A stretch of 64,000 bases of DNA from Mycolicibacterium sp. CBMA 234 (GCF_009729415.1 NZ_MPKW01000023.1:310001-374000); one strand, 5' to 3'; positions 16,769-25,657 are shown, counted from the stretch's first letter. Program-made: numbers and translations. Notes: generated by a model from the sequence alone, not told the origin.

Positions 16769-16803
16769 GACGGCCCGGGTGCGCACTGCGCACCCGGGCC
16801 GTC
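16769..16803. terminator. bidirectional hairpin terminator
   Basis: Perfect 16-bp stem (16769-16784 with 16788-16803, core CGGCCCGGGTGCGC) and a 3-base loop, between the convergent DUF1326 and SulP-carbonic anhydrase genes. There is no U-tract. Confidence 0.8.
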
Positions 16804-16823
16804 ATCGGCAATCAGCTCGTCGG

Positions 16824-19061
16824 CTACTCAGCCACTTCGGCCACCTCGACCAGGCGGTCCACGCCGTCCGGCGTCACTCGCAGCGCCGCTGCGGTGCCGA
16901 TGTCGTAGAACAGCCCGATCACTTCGAGGTCGCCGGCGCGGTACCGGCTTCGCACCAGCGGGTGCGCCGCCACCGTCTGCACCTGCAGGGCGACGTTGAC
17001 CATCGACAGCTGGTCGACGACGCCGAAGCCCTCGGTCGCGGCCGCCTCTGCGACGGGGTGCCGGCCCTGGTCGAAGGCGTGCAGCGTGGCATTGCCGTGC
17101 TCCAGCCAGGCATGGAGGTGCTGATCGCTGTCGACACTGCCGGTGTGATCGTCCTTGAGCAGTGTCGTCATGGCGCCGCAGCTGGAGTGGCCGCACACCA
17201 CGATCGACTTGACCTGCAGGACATCGACGGCGAACGCGATGGCCGCTTCGATCGAGGCGTCAGTCCGTCCCTCGGGGACCAGGTTGCCGACGTTACGGAC
17301 CGTCAGCAGGTCGCCGGGGCCGCTGCTGGTGATGACGTTCGGCACGACTCGGGAGTCGACGCACGTGATGAACAGCGTCTCCGGCTTCTGGTCGTGGGCC
17401 AGGTCCTCCATGTGCGGACGCAGCACCGGGGCGGTGCGGCGGTGGTAGGTCGCCAGGCCGTCCATCACGGAGGTGGTCTGCGACTGCGACTTCCAGGGGA
17501 AGACACCGGACCGCTTGTCGAACGGGTTGAAGCTACGCGCCGGCGGGCCGGCGGCGGCGCTGTGCATTTCGACGGTGCCGTGCTCGTGGATCTCCACCGT
17601 GCCGCCCGCGGCCTCGTGCTGCCGCTTCCACTCGTCGATGGTCTCGTGCGCGGCGTGGTCGATGAAGTCGACCGACAGCTCGACCGTGACGTTGGAGCCC
17701 GTCGGGACCGACGTCAGCGCCGAGGTGAGCCGCGGCAGCGCCAGGAAGCTGACGGAACCCTCGATCACGATGCGCCAGTCGTTGCCGGCGATGTGCTCGG
17801 TGACGATCTTGGCGCGCATCACGCGCCACACCGTCAGGGCCACGGCCAGGCCGAGTCCGATCAGCACGCCTTCGAGCAGGTTCAGGAAGACGACGCCGAG
17901 CGCCGTGACCACATAAACCGCGATATCGCCTGTGCGGCGGGCAGTTTCGATGTGTGCCTTCTTGACCAACTGGCAGCCGATGACGATCAGCAGGCCGGCG
18001 AGCGCCGCCGTCGGGATCAGCTGTGCCAGGCCGGCGAACGGCACGGCGAACGCCAGGATCCAGACCCCGTGCAGGATCGCGGAGGCCCGGGTCTTGGCGC
18101 CGGCGAGGACGTTGGTGGAGCTGCGCACGATGACGCCGGTGATCGGCAGGCCGCCGACGGCGCCGGAGACGACGTTGGCCGCACCCTGGCCGATCAGCTC
18201 ACGATCGAAGTTGGTGCGCGGACCGTTGTGCATGCGGTCCACCGACACCGCCGACAGCAGGCTCTCGACGCTGGCGATCAAGGCGACGGTCAGGACACCC
18301 GCGATGACGCCGTCCCAGTCGCCGCTCGGCATGGCCGGCAACGACAGCGAGTCCAGCAGCGAGCCGTTCAGCTGAATGCGTTTGACGTCGAAGGGCAGCA
18401 GGACCGACAGGGCGGTCACACCGACGATGGCCACGAGCGGACCGGGGATGCGGTTGACCGGCGCCGGTACCCAGCGCCATGCCACCAACGTGACGATGAC
18501 GAGCATGCCCAGCACGAAGCCGGGTCCGTGGATGTTCGTCAGCTGTGCCGGCAGCGCTTCGATGTTCTCCCACGCGCTGCTGTTGGACTTGCCGCCGAGC
18601 AGCACGTGCAGCTGCTGCAACGCGATGGTGATGCCGATGCCGGCCAGCATGGCGTGGACGACGACGGGCGAGATCGCCAGCGCGGCCCGGGCAACCCGGC
18701 TCAGGCCGAACAGGATCTGCAAAATGCCGGCGCCGACAGTGATGGCGCACGTCACGGCCCAGCCGAATTCAGCGATCAGTCCGGCCACAACAACGGTCAG
18801 GCCGGCGGCCGGCCCGCTCACCTGAAGCGGAGAACCGCCGATGGCGCCGGCGACCACGCCGCCGACGATCGCGGCGATGACGCCGGCCAGGATCGGCGCA
18901 TTGGAGGCGACGGCGATGCCGAGCGACAACGGCAATGCCACCAGGAAGACAACGAGTGACGCCGGCAGGTCATAGCGCAAGATGGCGCGCAATCCCGTTG
19001 CCGGTGGGGCGTTTTCTAGCATGCCTGGGGTTCCGTTCTCCGAGAGTTGTCCGGTGGACAC
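16824..19061 (-). CDS. SulP-family anion transporter fused to beta-carbonic anhydrase
   Basis: 745 residues from GTG 19061; ATG 19022 (MLENAPPATG) is an alternative and neither has a good ribosome binding site. Residues about 25-400 are a SulP transporter with 10-12 membrane segments (LVVFLVALPLSLGIAVAS, GGSPLQVSGPAAGLTVVV, ASVESLLSAVSVDRM). About 430-520 form a STAS-like domain. About 535-745 are a beta-class carbonic anhydrase with zinc site CVDSRVVPN (Cys567, Asp569, Arg571) and VVCGHSSCGAM (His near 623, Cys near 626). The same architecture as I recall for Rv3273. Such fusions are thought to move bicarbonate, or sulfate, and interconvert CO2 and bicarbonate at the membrane. Regulation is not visible. 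Confidence 0.92.
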   Translation of the reverse strand: MSTGQLSENGTPGMLENAPPATGLRAILRYDLPASLVVFLVALPLSLGIAVASNAPILAGVIAAIVGGVVAGAIGGSPLQVSGPAAGLTVVVAGLIAEFGWAVTCAITVGAGILQILFGLSRVARAALAISPVVVHAMLAGIGITIALQQLHVLLGGKSNSSAWENIEALPAQLTNIHGPGFVLGMLVIVTLVAWRWVPAPVNRIPGPLVAIVGVTALSVLLPFDVKRIQLNGSLLDSLSLPAMPSGDWDGVIAGVLTVALIASVESLLSAVSVDRMHNGPRTNFDRELIGQGAANVVSGAVGGLPITGVIVRSSTNVLAGAKTRASAILHGVWILAFAVPFAGLAQLIPTAALAGLLIVIGCQLVKKAHIETARRTGDIAVYVVTALGVVFLNLLEGVLIGLGLAVALTVWRVMRAKIVTEHIAGNDWRIVIEGSVSFLALPRLTSALTSVPTGSNVTVELSVDFIDHAAHETIDEWKRQHEAAGGTVEIHEHGTVEMHSAAAGPPARSFNPFDKRSGVFPWKSQSQTTSVMDGLATYHRRTAPVLRPHMEDLAHDQKPETLFITCVDSRVVPNVITSSGPGDLLTVRNVGNLVPEGRTDASIEAAIAFAVDVLQVKSIVVCGHSSCGAMTTLLKDDHTGSVDSDQHLHAWLEHGNATLHAFDQGRHPVAEAAATEGFGVVDQLSMVNVALQVQTVAAHPLVRSRYRAGDLEVIGLFYDIGTAAALRVTPDGVDRLVEVAEVAE

Positions 19062-19412
19062 ATGTGCAGATTGCGCTGCGCGAGAGTCGGCTCGTGCGGA
19101 CCGTCGACCTCATTGTCGATCAAACACGTTGCATAGCAACATGTTTCATATTGATTTGACGCCCGCGAAAGGACGTTATCCCAATTGCTATGTGCGAGCG
19201 TATTTATCGCGATAACCGGCGGTCAAGGAAGATTAGAGTTCCCATATGGAACGCAAATAATTTCCAGATCGGCTGACCAAAATCTGTGCATGGCAACACT
19301 TCTCGCCGTGTCACACTGGCGCAAATAAGTGACGCGAGTCATATTTTGCGTTTATATTTGAAGTCGGTATGAACGCAGTGACAAGTTTCTGTGGGCTCAT
19401 GACAATGGAAGA
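19062..19412 (+). promoter_or_regulatory. AT-rich divergent control region
   Basis: About 350 bp without a gene between the divergent SulP-carbonic anhydrase and response-regulator genes, clearly richer in A and T than the flanks. An imperfect 11-bp inverted repeat lies at 19122-19146 (AAACACGTTGC, ATA, GCAACATGTTT). A possible promoter for the response regulator is GTGACG at 19329-19334, 18-bp spacer, TATATT at 19353-19358. AT-rich promoter DNA is a reported feature of TrcR autoregulation in M. tuberculosis and is also typical of Lsr2-bound DNA. Confidence 0.45.
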
Positions 19413-20195
19413 ATGACCACGATGTCGTTACCACCTCGCGAGCGTCACCCCCGGGCCGCGGTGCTCGGCCAGCTGCCGCGCATGGAACGCGCCGACGGGT
19501 CACCGATCCGGGTGCTGCTGGTCGATGATGAGCCGGCGCTGACCAATCTGGTGAAGATGGCCCTGCACTATGAGGGGTGGGCCGTCGAGGTCGCACACAA
19601 CGGCCGCGACGCGGTGACCAAGTTCGGCGAGATGGAACCGGACCTCGTGGTGCTCGACATCATGTTGCCCGACACCGACGGCCTGCAGCTGCTGCAGCGG
19701 GTGCGCGCGGCGGAGGGGTACACCCCGACGTTGTTCCTGACCGCGCGAGATTCGGTGATGGACCGGGTGACCGGACTGACCGCCGGCGCCGACGACTACA
19801 TGACCAAGCCGTTCAGCCTCGAAGAGCTGGTGGCGCGGCTGCGTGGGCTGCTGCGCCGCTCGAGCCATCTGGCTCCGGAGTCCGATGAAGTGCTCAGGGT
19901 CGGCGACATGGTGCTCAACGGCGCCAGCCGGGAAGTGACCCGGGCCGGTGAACCGGTCGCGTTGACCGTCACCGAGTTCGAACTGCTCCGCTACCTGATG
20001 CGTAATCCGCGGCGCGCGATCGCCCGGGCAGAGATCCTCGATCGGGTGTGGAACTACGGATTCGGCGGCAAGTCGAGCATCGTCGATCTGTATATCTCCT
20101 ACCTACGCAAGAAGATTGACACCGACCGGGAGCCCATGATTCACACAGTTCGCGGCGTGGGCTACATGCTGCGGCCGGCAGATGCCGAAGACTGA
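19413..20195 (+). CDS. trcR: OmpR/PhoB-family response regulator, TrcR-like
   Basis: 260 residues from ATG 19413 (GGAAGA just upstream). Receiver domain at about 30-145: acidic pair in LLVDDEPAL, phospho-acceptor Asp82 in VLDIMLPDTDG, TLFLTARDS and the Lys of YMTKPFSLEEL. Winged-helix DNA-binding domain at about 160-255 ending IHTVRGVGYMLRP. The sensor kinase gene follows after 33 bp. Length and the RR-HK order fit TrcR-TrcS of M. tuberculosis (about 257 and 509 residues); the name is my best match from memory, not a search. AT-rich DNA upstream agrees with the known TrcR autoregulatory site. Confidence 0.85.
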   Translation: MTTMSLPPRERHPRAAVLGQLPRMERADGSPIRVLLVDDEPALTNLVKMALHYEGWAVEVAHNGRDAVTKFGEMEPDLVVLDIMLPDTDGLQLLQRVRAAEGYTPTLFLTARDSVMDRVTGLTAGADDYMTKPFSLEELVARLRGLLRRSSHLAPESDEVLRVGDMVLNGASREVTRAGEPVALTVTEFELLRYLMRNPRRAIARAEILDRVWNYGFGGKSSIVDLYISYLRKKIDTDREPMIHTVRGVGYMLRPADAED

Positions 20196-20228
20196 ACCGG
20201 GCACGGACGAGCCGTCTAATCTGGCGCG

Positions 20229-21788
20229 GTGGGGACCCAGGATGACGCACCGATGATCCGGGTGCCGTGGTGGCGAGCGCGGACCCTGCGCAGTCGACTC
20301 GTCTTCGGTGTGACCTCGGTGGTGACCGTGGCGCTGCTGACCGTCGGCGTGCTGTCGGTGTACAGCCTCAACAGCTACGTGTCGGCGATGAGCGACGGCG
20401 AACTGGCCCAGTCGATGGACGCGCTTGCGCATTCGTACGACCGGCTGCAGATCAAGCGCGGGGATCCGGGCCATCCGATCGACGCCGGGGCGGACGGGCT
20501 GACCGCTTTCGCTGGTCAGGCCCCGGGCAACCTCATCGCGGTGCTGCACAACGGCGTCGTCGTGCAGTCGGCGGTATTTCCCGACGGTGAACCCAAACCG
20601 CCCTCGGCCGACGTCGTCAAGGCGGTCGCTACCCAGCGGTGGGCGAACCTGGACCCGAGGACCGTCGACCTTCCGCAGCTGGGCTCATACCGAATCGCGG
20701 GCTGGGATGCCGGCGGTGGAGACGTGCTGGTGGCGGGCGTTTCGCTGGAGCCGGCGATGACCGTGGTCGCCCGGAAGACGGTCACGGTTGCGATCATCAC
20801 GCTGGTGGCCATCGTGCTGACGGCTGTCCTCACCGTCGCGGTGGTGAACTACGCGCTGCGGCCGCTGAGCCGCGTCGCCTCGACTGCCGCCAAAGTGGCG
20901 ACCCGGCACTTCGACCGGGAGGACCACCGCATCACCGAGCGGGTTCGGAAAGAGGACACCGATCCGCGCACCGAGGTCGGCATCGTGGGGGAGACCCTGA
21001 ACAAGTTGTTGGACAACGTCGACAGCGCGTTGGCCGAACTCGCCGCGTCGCATCGCCGGACGCGCCAGTTCCTCACCGACGCCAGCCACGAACTGCGGAC
21101 TCCGCTGGCCGCCATCCGCGGGTACGCCGAGCTGACCCGCCAGGACAGTGCCGCACTGCCGGAGACCACCGAATACGCGCTGGCTCGCATCGAGTCGGAG
21201 GCGCATCGGATGTCCGGCCTGGTCGAGGATCTGTTGCTGATTTCGCGTCTCGAAGAGCGGCAGGACCTCGAGACCGACGACGTCGACCTGTGCGACCTGG
21301 CGATCAACGCCGTGAACGACGCCGCAGTGTCGTCGCCCGGGCACCGCTGGCGCACGCGTATCCCAGACGTGCCGGTGTGGGTACGTGGCGACCCGGCTCG
21401 GCTACATCAGGTGATCGGTAATTTATTGGCAAATGCGCGTGTCCATACACCCCCGGGCGTGACGGTCACCACCGGCATACAACCGGGTGATGGATATGTG
21501 GAATTGACCGTCGCCGACGACGGGCCCGGAATTGAGCAGGAATTGCTGCCGAATTTGTTCGACCGATTTGTGCGGGCCGACAAGGCGCGGTCCCGTGCGC
21601 TCGGCAGTACCGGGCTGGGTCTGGCCATCGTGGCGACCATCGTCAGCGCACACGACGGTCGGGTGAAGGTCGAATCCAGCAGTGCTGGAACCATTTTCCG
21701 CGTCCGTCTGCCGGTCGACCGGGAAGTTGGAGAGTACGTCACGGTGAGCGAGTCGTACACGCCGCCCGCCCCGGAATCGACTCTGTGA
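20229..21788 (+). CDS. trcS: sensor histidine kinase, TrcS-like
   Basis: 519 residues from GTG 20229, or 511 from ATG 20253 (MIRVPWWRARTLRSRL), which is nearer the size I recall for TrcS. Order: membrane helix near 22-45, extracytoplasmic sensor domain to about 180, second helix near 182-205 (VAIITLVAIVLTAVLTVAVV), HAMP, then the dimerisation/phosphoacceptor motif DASHELRTPLAAI with His287. The ATP-binding domain has NLLANARVHTPPG (N box), VADDGPGI (G1), FDRFVRAD (F box) and GSTGLGLAIV (G2). The partner is the upstream response regulator. The stimulus is unknown. Confidence 0.88.
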   Translation: MGTQDDAPMIRVPWWRARTLRSRLVFGVTSVVTVALLTVGVLSVYSLNSYVSAMSDGELAQSMDALAHSYDRLQIKRGDPGHPIDAGADGLTAFAGQAPGNLIAVLHNGVVVQSAVFPDGEPKPPSADVVKAVATQRWANLDPRTVDLPQLGSYRIAGWDAGGGDVLVAGVSLEPAMTVVARKTVTVAIITLVAIVLTAVLTVAVVNYALRPLSRVASTAAKVATRHFDREDHRITERVRKEDTDPRTEVGIVGETLNKLLDNVDSALAELAASHRRTRQFLTDASHELRTPLAAIRGYAELTRQDSAALPETTEYALARIESEAHRMSGLVEDLLLISRLEERQDLETDDVDLCDLAINAVNDAAVSSPGHRWRTRIPDVPVWVRGDPARLHQVIGNLLANARVHTPPGVTVTTGIQPGDGYVELTVADDGPGIEQELLPNLFDRFVRADKARSRALGSTGLGLAIVATIVSAHDGRVKVESSSAGTIFRVRLPVDREVGEYVTVSESYTPPAPESTL

Positions 21789-21928
21789 ATTCGGCCTGAA
21801 TTTCGGCATATTCATGCGGATGGGCATATGCGTTCGGCCTGAGAATGCATTTTTGAACCTTTTTCCCGGTTATCGTTGACCTTATTGATTCGGCGCCAGT
21901 GGCACTGAATTCGCCGAAAGGGGAAACC

Positions 21929-22216
21929 GTGAAAAATGCCGCCCGTGGAATCGGTATCGTCTTCGCGCTGGCGGTCGGTCTGGCTGCACCCGCTGCGGCC
22001 CTCCCGGTGTCACCGCCCGCCCCGGGGGAGTCCGCGCTGCAGACGATTCACCGGCTGCGCAGCGAAGGCTTCCGGGTAATCGAGTCACGGGTCGGCAGCG
22101 CTGCGACCGACAAGTGCACCGTCACCGCCATCCGGCACGGTCAAGAGCTCACCCCGCAGCAGGGCAGGCTGCGAGGGCAGTTCACCACGGTCTACGTCGA
22201 CCTCGGCTGCAAGTGA
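21929..22216 (+). CDS. small secreted protein, mycobacterial hypothetical
   Basis: 95 residues from GTG 21929, with GAAAGGGGA at 21916-21924 as ribosome binding site. A Sec signal peptide (VKNAARGIGIVFALAVGLAAPAAA) is followed by a short mature region of about 70 residues with a Cys pair (DKCTVTAI and the C-terminal DLGCK) likely to form one disulfide after export. QTIHRLRSEGFRVIESRVGS is characteristic of a small family of exported actinobacterial proteins of unknown function. It follows the sensor kinase gene after 140 bp of moderately AT-rich DNA in which I see no other feature. Confidence 0.75.
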   Translation: MKNAARGIGIVFALAVGLAAPAAALPVSPPAPGESALQTIHRLRSEGFRVIESRVGSAATDKCTVTAIRHGQELTPQQGRLRGQFTTVYVDLGCK

Positions 22217-22265
22217 TTTGCAGCTGACGCTGCGGGGCCCGGCCGGCGGGTTCTACGCTGGGCGG

Positions 22266-22823
22266 ATGTTGAGCAGATTCCTGATCGGTGCGGTCGCGGC
22301 CGCTTGGGCGATCTCGTTGGTGCCGGGCGTTGCCGCGGCCGCTCCGCCGCCGGAGCCGGTGCCCCCGCCACCCGGGCCCGCCGCGCCGAACCTCAACGGA
22401 TTCAAGCCGGTCACCCCGTCGAGCTACGCGGGCAAGGACGGTTCGTTCTACATGTTCCAGGCGCCCGGCGGATTGACCTGCGTGATGCGCCGGAACGAAG
22501 GCGAATACGGCTGCAGTGGCCCGCTGCCGGGCGCCCCGGACGGTGCGAACGTCATCGTCGGGAATCAGGTCGGCGCGCCGCAGTTCAACACCTTGAACGG
22601 ACCGAAGTACGTCGGCGAAATGTCCGGGCCGGTGCAGACGCTGCCGGCCGGTTCGCGGATCACCTACCGCAACATCACTTGCGGCACCGACGGCACCATG
22701 ACCGCGTGCGTCAACAGTTTCGACCAGTCGGGCTTCGTCGTGAGCCCAGGCGGCAGCTACATCGTCAACGAGTCGAACCCATTGCTGGACAGGCCGAAAG
22801 ACCGCAACCCCTTCATGAACTAG
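22266..22823 (+). CDS. secreted hypothetical protein
   Basis: 185 residues from ATG 22266; the frame extends back to 22218 but the signal peptide fixes this start (MLSRFLIGAVAAAWAISLVP, cleavage after GVAAA). A Pro-rich linker (PPPEPVPPPPGPAAP) comes first. The mature domain of about 130 residues has four Cys (LTCVMRR, YGCSGPLPG, ITCGTDGT, TACVNSFD) that could form two disulfides. No enzyme motif is visible; the pattern resembles exported mycobacterial hypothetical proteins. Its stop is four bases from the convergent gpsA stop. Confidence 0.75.
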   Translation: MLSRFLIGAVAAAWAISLVPGVAAAAPPPEPVPPPPGPAAPNLNGFKPVTPSSYAGKDGSFYMFQAPGGLTCVMRRNEGEYGCSGPLPGAPDGANVIVGNQVGAPQFNTLNGPKYVGEMSGPVQTLPAGSRITYRNITCGTDGTMTACVNSFDQSGFVVSPGGSYIVNESNPLLDRPKDRNPFMN

Positions 22824-22826
22824 AGG

Positions 22827-23852
22827 TCAGAAGCCCGAGCCGTGCACCTCGTGGCCGGCCGGCTCAGCCGCCAGGCCTGCGTAGGCGTCCTCCACTTTGG
22901 CGCCGTGATTGACCACGCGGTCCACCTCACGGGCGATCGGCATGTTCAGCCCGAGCTTCTCGGCGAACTCCATGATCACGCTGGCGGCCTTGACGCCCTC
23001 GGCGACCTGGTTCATCGATTCGATGATCTCCTCGATGGTCTTGCCCTGACCCAGCTGTTCGCCGACGTGCCGGTTGCGGCTGCGCTGACTGGTACAGGTG
23101 ACGATCAGGTCGCCCATGCCGGCCAGGCCCGCGAAGGTGTCGCGGTTGCCGCCCATCGCTACGCCCAGGCGAGACATCTCGGCGACTGCCCGGGCCATGA
23201 CCAGCGCCCGGGTGTTCTCGCCGATACCCAGTGAATACCCCATGCCGACGGCGATGGCATAGACGTTCTTGAGCGCCCCGGCCATCTCGACGCCCACCAC
23301 ATCATCGGTGGTGTAGGTACGAAAACGCCTGGTGCGGAACAACGTTGCGAGATTGGCGGCCAGGTGCTGGTCCGGCATGGCCAGCACGGCGGCGGCGGCG
23401 TAGCCCTCGGCGACCTCGCGGGCGATGTTGGGCCCGGCCAAGATTCCGGCCGGATGCCCGGGTAGCACCTCGTCGACGATCTCGCTCATCCGCATGTTGG
23501 TGCCCTGCTCCAGGCCCTTTACCAGCGACACCACCGGGACCCACGGCCGCAGTTCCTTGGCCAGTTCGCCCAGGACGTTACGGAATCCGTGCGACGGCAC
23601 GCCCATCACGATGACGTCGGCGCAGTTGGCTGCCTCGGAAAAGTCGGTTGTTGCCCGCAGGGATGGCGGCAGCGCCACCTCATCGCCCAGATACCGGCTG
23701 TTGCAATGTTTTTCGTTGATATCAGTGGCGGTCTCTTCGGACCGCACCCACTGCAGCGTCGGGCCGCGGCGCGCGCAGATCGAGGCCACCGTGGTTCCCC
23801 AGGACCCGCCACCGAGGACGACGACGGTCGGTTCGCGCTGCGCTGATGCCAT
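22827..23852 (-). CDS. gpsA: NAD(P)-dependent glycerol-3-phosphate dehydrogenase GpsA
   Basis: 341 residues, the length I recall for Rv0564c. Reduces dihydroxyacetone phosphate to sn-glycerol 3-phosphate for phospholipid synthesis in the cytoplasm. The N-terminal Rossmann motif is VVLGGGSWGTTVAS near residue 10, then VMGVPSHGFR, VSLVKGLEQGT with the catalytic Lys near 115, and ILAGPNIAREVAEG. The C-terminal substrate domain has KNVYAIAVGM, AGMGDLIVTCTS and the end TVHGSGF-like tail. It is read against the surrounding accessory insert, as in the conserved order htpX-gpsA. Confidence 0.96.
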   Translation of the reverse strand: MASAQREPTVVVLGGGSWGTTVASICARRGPTLQWVRSEETATDINEKHCNSRYLGDEVALPPSLRATTDFSEAANCADVIVMGVPSHGFRNVLGELAKELRPWVPVVSLVKGLEQGTNMRMSEIVDEVLPGHPAGILAGPNIAREVAEGYAAAAVLAMPDQHLAANLATLFRTRRFRTYTTDDVVGVEMAGALKNVYAIAVGMGYSLGIGENTRALVMARAVAEMSRLGVAMGGNRDTFAGLAGMGDLIVTCTSQRSRNRHVGEQLGQGKTIEEIIESMNQVAEGVKAASVIMEFAEKLGLNMPIAREVDRVVNHGAKVEDAYAGLAAEPAGHEVHGSGF

Positions 23853-23947
23853 GGCGACCAGGTTATGTCGGAGTACCGGGCCGATGGTGGGATTTCCGTT
23901 CAGTCGGCCGCGACCTCAGCGACCGACCGAACAGCGACTCCCGAGTG

Positions 23948-24439
23948 CTACCGGTAGTTGACGAACTGCACCGCGAAGTCCAGATCGGCGCCACGCACCA
24001 GGGACTGGACTGCCTGCAGGTCGTCACGGCTCTTGCTGGAGACGCGGATCTCCTCGCCCTGAATCTGCGTCTTGACGCCCTTGGGGCCCTCGTCGCGGAT
24101 CAGCTTGGTGACCTTCTTGGCCTGCTCGCTGGTGATGCCCTGCTGCAGCGTGCCGGACACCTTGTAGGTCTTGCCGCTGGGCTGCGGGTCGCCGGCGTCG
24201 AAGGCCTTCATCGAGATGTCGCGACGGACCAGCTTCTCCTTGAAGACGTCGACGGCGGCCTTGACGCGCTCCTCTGTCGAGCTGACCAATTCGATGACCT
24301 CGTCGCCCTTCCAGGCGATGGTGGTGTCGGTGCCGCGGAAGTCGAAGCGGGTGGACAGCTCCTTGGCGGCCTGGTTCAGGGCGTTGTCGACCTCCTGCCG
24401 ATCGACCTTGCTGACGATGTCGAACGATGAATCCGCCAT
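23948..24439 (-). CDS. YajQ-family nucleotide-binding protein
   Basis: 163 residues from ATG 24439 (MADSSFDIVSKVDRQEVDNA), the full length for the family; the open frame beyond it enters tRNA-Tyr. Two ferredoxin-like halves, conserved STRFDFRGTDTTIAWKG (near 32) and LQGITSEQAKKVTKLIRDE-like central segment, ending LQAVQSLVRGADLDFAVQFVNYR-type. Members bind nucleotides, and some bind cyclic di-GMP and partner transcription factors. The M. tuberculosis ortholog is Rv0566c in the same place beside tRNA-Tyr. The exact role in mycobacteria is unsettled. Confidence 0.93.
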   Translation of the reverse strand: MADSSFDIVSKVDRQEVDNALNQAAKELSTRFDFRGTDTTIAWKGDEVIELVSSTEERVKAAVDVFKEKLVRRDISMKAFDAGDPQPSGKTYKVSGTLQQGITSEQAKKVTKLIRDEGPKGVKTQIQGEEIRVSSKSRDDLQAVQSLVRGADLDFAVQFVNYR

Positions 24440-24557
24440 TGGATTACTGACCTCCGTGCATAAGGCCCTGGCTAGGGGCGCGTTTTCGTCTTTCGTACAT
24501 CTTCGTTGTACTCTGCTACTCGCGCCAAACCCGGGTACCCCGGGAGGCGACAAACCC

Positions 24558-24640
24558 GGCAGATTGCCCGAGCGGCCAATGGGAGCGGACTGTAAATCCG
24601 TCGGCGAAAGCCTACACAGGTTCGAATCCTGTATCTGCCA
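24558..24640 (+). tRNA. tRNA-Tyr(GTA)
   Basis: Class II tRNA of 83 nt: acceptor GGCAGAT pairs with ATCTGCC, discriminator A at 24640, anticodon GTA at 24592-24594, long variable arm, T-loop GGTTCGAATCC. The 3' CCA is not encoded. It lies upstream of the YajQ gene on the opposite strand, as in M. tuberculosis. Confidence 0.96.
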
Positions 24641-24645
24641 CACTG

Positions 24646-24673
24646 ATCAGGCCCCCTTTCGAGGGGGCCTGAT
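24646..24673 (+). terminator. intrinsic terminator after tRNA-Tyr
   Basis: 11-bp perfect stem ATCAGGCCCCC (24646-24656) with GGGGGCCTGAT (24663-24673), loop TTTCGA, starting five bases after the tRNA and followed by TGCGTT. Confidence 0.8.
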
Positions 24674-24731
24674 TGCGTTCGGGAGCACATCGTCCGCAGC
24701 CGAATCGGAGGCGGTCGTTAGGATCTGACGC

Positions 24732-25649
24732 ATGGTCGAGCCTGCTTCGGATCGTGACGTCGTGCTCGACGTCGAGGGTTCTGGTGTGCAACCACCGGTA
24801 GAGCCGGATATCCGCAGGAAGTTCGCGCTGCTGGAGCGGTTCGCGCCCGCTATCGGCTCCAGGTGGGCCACCGAACTGTGGTGCACCCCGCCGATCATCG
24901 AGCAGAGCCTGCGCATGCCGCCCGGTATCGGGGCGGGCACTCCGTTGGAAGCGCACTGGGATGGCCACCGCATCGCCGGTGAGTCCTGGGGCGACGGGCC
25001 GCCGGTGTACCTGGTGCACGGCTGGGGCGGCCGTCGCCCGCACCTGGGCATGTTCGTCAAGCCGTTGGTCGCGGCGGGGTACCGCGTCATCGCGTTCGAC
25101 TTGCCCAGCCACAATGAGTCCGATCCGGGCGCGCTCAAGCCAGGACGCACCACCGCCATCGAATGCTCCGATGCGGTCGCGGCTGTCATCCGCGAGCACG
25201 GGCCCGCCCACGCGGTCGTGGCCCACTCGCTCGGGGCCAACGCGACCACCATGGCTGCGGCGATCAATGGCGCGAAGGTCGGGCGACTGGTGCTGCTTGC
25301 GCCGATGGGCGATTACCCGATGTACCTCGATTTGTTCGCCGCCCGCCACGACTTCGGCCGGCGGATCCGCGCGGGCCTGCAACGGCGTCTGGTGCGCCGG
25401 ATCGGCATGTCGCTGGAAGACACCAACATGGTCAACCTTGGCGCCCGGGCAAACCACCCGCCGCTGCTGCTCGTCCATGACCCTGACGACCCTGACAGCC
25501 CGTACTCGTCGAGTGAGAAGCTCGCCGCTTCGTGGCCCGGCGCCCAGCTGCTGACCACCAAAGGGCTGGGGAAGCTGGCGCACTACCGCATGCTGCGGCA
25601 CCGCCCGGCGATCACCGCCGGCATCGAATTCATCGGCAGCTCCGCTTAG
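24732..25649 (+). CDS. alpha/beta hydrolase
   Basis: 305 residues. A roughly 65-residue N-terminal extension (PPVEPDIRRKFALLERFAPA) precedes the hydrolase core: oxyanion motif VHGWGGRRPHLGMF near 95, nucleophile elbow VVAHSLGANATT near 162 (A-H-S-L-G in place of G-x-S-x-G), acid residue in HDPDDPDSPYSS near 258 and His in KLAHYRMLRH near 282. The pattern DPDDPDSPY... and the terminal GKLAHYRML are typical of a proteobacterial/actinobacterial group annotated only as alpha/beta fold hydrolase. No signal peptide. It stands alone 58 bp after the tRNA-Tyr terminator. Confidence 0.83.
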   Translation: MVEPASDRDVVLDVEGSGVQPPVEPDIRRKFALLERFAPAIGSRWATELWCTPPIIEQSLRMPPGIGAGTPLEAHWDGHRIAGESWGDGPPVYLVHGWGGRRPHLGMFVKPLVAAGYRVIAFDLPSHNESDPGALKPGRTTAIECSDAVAAVIREHGPAHAVVAHSLGANATTMAAAINGAKVGRLVLLAPMGDYPMYLDLFAARHDFGRRIRAGLQRRLVRRIGMSLEDTNMVNLGARANHPPLLLVHDPDDPDSPYSSSEKLAASWPGAQLLTTKGLGKLAHYRMLRHRPAITAGIEFIGSSA

Positions 25650-25657
25650 GCCGCGTC

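Noticed and set aside
16749..18959. 736-codon open frame opposite the SulP-carbonic anhydrase gene
   Set aside because: Fully antisense to a strongly recognisable protein; its translation is Arg/Asp/Gln-rich low complexity, as expected from codon bias in GC-rich DNA.
24558..24640. tRNA-Tyr as an integration site for a prophage or genomic island
   Set aside because: No integrase, no duplicated tRNA 3' end and no phage genes were seen to the right; the segment beyond holds ordinary metabolic genes.
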